Below are positions 33,749-35,344 of a DNA stretch of 35,344 nucleotides, one piece after another (position 1 is the first letter of the stretch; each line of letters begins with the position of its first letter). The stretch comes from Actinomycetes bacterium. Lineage in GTDB: Bacteria > Actinomycetota > Acidimicrobiia > Acidimicrobiales > Ilumatobacteraceae. The position numbers and the translations under genes are program-made. The stretch covers positions 1 through 35,344 of the forward strand of contig JANYDH010000198.1 in NCBI GenBank assembly GCA_025359865.1, read 5' to 3'. The notes under the pieces are model-generated. The model made no database searches, had not been told where the DNA came from, and saw only the letters and a list, made by a program, of their open reading frames with translations.

Positions 33749-35317
33749 ATGAAGGTAGTGGCACGAATCCTTGTTACCGAAGAGATCGCCGATGGCGGAC
33801 TAGACCGCCTCCGTGCGGCTGGCCACGAGGTCGATGTGCAACTCGACCTCACGCAGTTGTTCACCCACGTCGTCGGTGCCCATGCACTCATCATCCGTTC
33901 CGCTACCCAGGTCACGGCCGAATTGCTCGACGTGGCAACCGAGTTGATGGTGGTCGGGCGTGCGGGGATCGGGCTCGACAACGTCGATGTGCCCGCTGCC
34001 ACCAGGCGTGGCGTGATGGTCGTCAATGCGCCACAGAGCAACATCGTGTCAGCTGCCGAGCACACGATGGCGCTGCTCCTGGCCCAGGCGCGCAATGTTC
34101 CCCAAGCGCATGCTGCGCTCAAAGCCGGCCGGTGGGAACGCACCCGGTGGGAAGGTGTCGAGCTCGCCGACAAGACCCTCGGCATCGTTGGCCTTGGTCG
34201 TATCGGCAAACTGGTCGCCGACCGGGCGAAGGCGTTCGGCATGCGACTCGTGGCCTACGATCCGTTCATCTCGGTCGAACGTGCTCGCCAGATGGGTGTC
34301 GAGCTGGTCAGCCTCGACCAGCTCGTCCTCGAAGCGGACTTCCTCACTGTGCATCTGCCGAAGACCAAAGAGACGACAGGTCTCATCGGCCGCGACCTGC
34401 TCCTGAAGGCAAAGCCCAGCCTGCGGGTCATCAACGTCGCCCGCGGTGGCATCGTCGACGAGCAGGCGTTGGCCGACGCGATTCGCGATGGTGTGATTGC
34501 GGGCGCAGCAATCGACGTGTTTGCAACGGAGCCCACCACCGAATCACCGCTGTTCGGCCTCGACAGCGTGGTGGTTACCCCACACCTCGGTGCGTCAACG
34601 CGTGAGGCCCAGGACAAAGCCGGCGAGACCATTGCCGACATGGTCCAGCTCGCCCTCGCAGGCGATTTTGTTCCCTTCGCCGTCAACGTCGATGCGGCCG
34701 AGGCCAACGAGACCCTGCGCCCGTACCTACCGCTTGCGGAGCGCCTCGGGCGATTGTTCTCGTCACTCGTCGGACGTTCGCCGTCGGTGCTCGAGATCTG
34801 TACCGAAGGCGACATCGCCGGGTACGACACGCGCATCGTGGCGCTCGCTGCGTTGAAGGGCTTCTTCGGTGCGATCAGCGAGGAACCCGTCACGTACGTG
34901 AATGCGCCTCAACAGGCCAAAGACCGCGGAGTCGAGGTGCGCGAGACCAGTAGCGCCACTGCCGCCGACTTCGTCAACGTACTCACCATCCGTGGCGGTG
35001 GACGGTCGATTTCGGGTGCGATGGTCGGCCGGCGCGGCGAACAACGGATCATCGAAATCGACGATCACCATTTCGACGTGCCGCCAGCAGATCACATGCT
35101 CATGGTCAAGAACGACGACCGGCCAGGCGTCATCGGCCTGGTGGGCACGTTGCTCGGTGACGCCGGTGTCAACATCGCCGACATGGACGTCGGTCGCGCC
35201 GACGAACCCGGTACGGCGGTCATGTTGATCGCACCAACCGACGTCGTGCCAGAGGCGGTCATCGAGGCACTCCGCCGTGCGCCCGGCATCATCAGTGTCG
35301 ACGCCCTCGTCGGCTGA
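33749..35317 (+). CDS. serA: D-3-phosphoglycerate dehydrogenase (SerA), long ACT-containing form
   Basis: It oxidises 3-phosphoglycerate to 3-phosphohydroxypyruvate, the first step of serine synthesis. 522 residues in the long (type 1, mycobacterial) layout: catalytic and NAD domains (GLGRIG at 148-153; RAGIGLDNVD; active-site Arg in NVARGGIVDE, Glu in FATEPTTESP, His in VTPHLGAST), then the allosteric intervening domain and a C-terminal ACT domain (MLMVKNDDRPGVIGLVGTLL) expected to bind serine for feedback control. ATG 33749 is chosen. GTG 33758 (MARILVTEEIADGG) fits the family N-terminus equally well, and no ribosome-binding site decides between them. It is a single gene; the window ends 27 bp after its stop. 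Confidence 0.94.
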   Translation: MKVVARILVTEEIADGGLDRLRAAGHEVDVQLDLTQLFTHVVGAHALIIRSATQVTAELLDVATELMVVGRAGIGLDNVDVPAATRRGVMVVNAPQSNIVSAAEHTMALLLAQARNVPQAHAALKAGRWERTRWEGVELADKTLGIVGLGRIGKLVADRAKAFGMRLVAYDPFISVERARQMGVELVSLDQLVLEADFLTVHLPKTKETTGLIGRDLLLKAKPSLRVINVARGGIVDEQALADAIRDGVIAGAAIDVFATEPTTESPLFGLDSVVVTPHLGASTREAQDKAGETIADMVQLALAGDFVPFAVNVDAAEANETLRPYLPLAERLGRLFSSLVGRSPSVLEICTEGDIAGYDTRIVALAALKGFFGAISEEPVTYVNAPQQAKDRGVEVRETSSATAADFVNVLTIRGGGRSISGAMVGRRGEQRIIEIDDHHFDVPPADHMLMVKNDDRPGVIGLVGTLLGDAGVNIADMDVGRADEPGTAVMLIAPTDVVPEAVIEALRRAPGIISVDALVG

Positions 35318-35344
35318 GGCCGGCCCCCAGCAGCTTTGGTCGTG

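Overview
The window looks like a chromosomal segment of a high-GC actinobacterium, most likely of the class Acidimicrobiia (Ilumatobacter-like). The class assignment is inference. It rests on actinobacterial gene types (a DUF3417-type glucan phosphorylase, a GT4 glycogen-synthase-like enzyme, a PASTA kinase-like protein, a MurA with Asp in place of the catalytic Cys), on a cysteine desulfurase - mnmA - MetE-like - ligA order that resembles the Rv3025c-Rv3014c neighbourhood of Mycobacterium tuberculosis, and on many start codons preceded by a TAnnnT hexamer, as expected for leaderless actinobacterial transcripts. No rRNA, tRNA, CRISPR array or prophage was recognised.

Layout. 1-5261: class II fructose-bisphosphatase (-), diverging from a tight + strand cluster of an S9 peptidase, an unknown protein with two copies of a ~50-residue module and an acidic repeat tail, a J-domain protein and a small alpha/beta hydrolase. 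5239-8783: MFS transporter (-), murA (+), and a cupredoxin-like lipoprotein with a tiny membrane protein (-). 8880-11078: MeaB-type GTPase and an enoyl-CoA hydratase, separated by a 447-bp gap holding a pentanucleotide repeat. 11088-16686: glycogen block, GT4 synthase and phosphorylase (-) diverging from branching enzyme (+). 16712-19545: AzlC/AzlD exporter pair (+), then GalT and a methyltransferase (-). 19696-26207: cysteine desulfurase, mnmA, MetE-like protein and ligA (+), with a membrane protein of unknown function (-). 26221-29056: a secreted or membrane-anchored unknown (-) diverging from a PASTA protein whose kinase domain looks degenerate. 29151-31546: SDR dehydrogenase and a DHA2-like MFS exporter (+). 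31525-32009: a 485-bp deleted insertion sequence with inverted repeats and CTAG target duplication. 32010-35317: SCP2-like protein and a membrane protein (-), diverging from serA (+).

Functional links. FBPase, GT4 synthase, GlgB and GlgP cover gluconeogenic flux and glycogen synthesis and breakdown. The desulfurase and MnmA form a sulfur relay for tRNA 2-thiouridine. MeaB, the enoyl-CoA hydratase, the SDR and the SCP2 protein suggest acyl-CoA metabolism, but are not one operon.

I see no obviously new multi-gene system. The most interesting items are small-scale: the IS remnant inserted exactly at the junction of two convergent genes, where it rewrote the end of one and left the other's stop intact; an 18-bp tandem repeat forming a 24-codon mini-ORF that links the desulfurase stop to the mnmA start through ATGA overlaps on both sides; the probable PASTA pseudokinase; the repeat-module/J-domain cluster; and the recurrent leaderless-promoter signature, which also settles several start codons.
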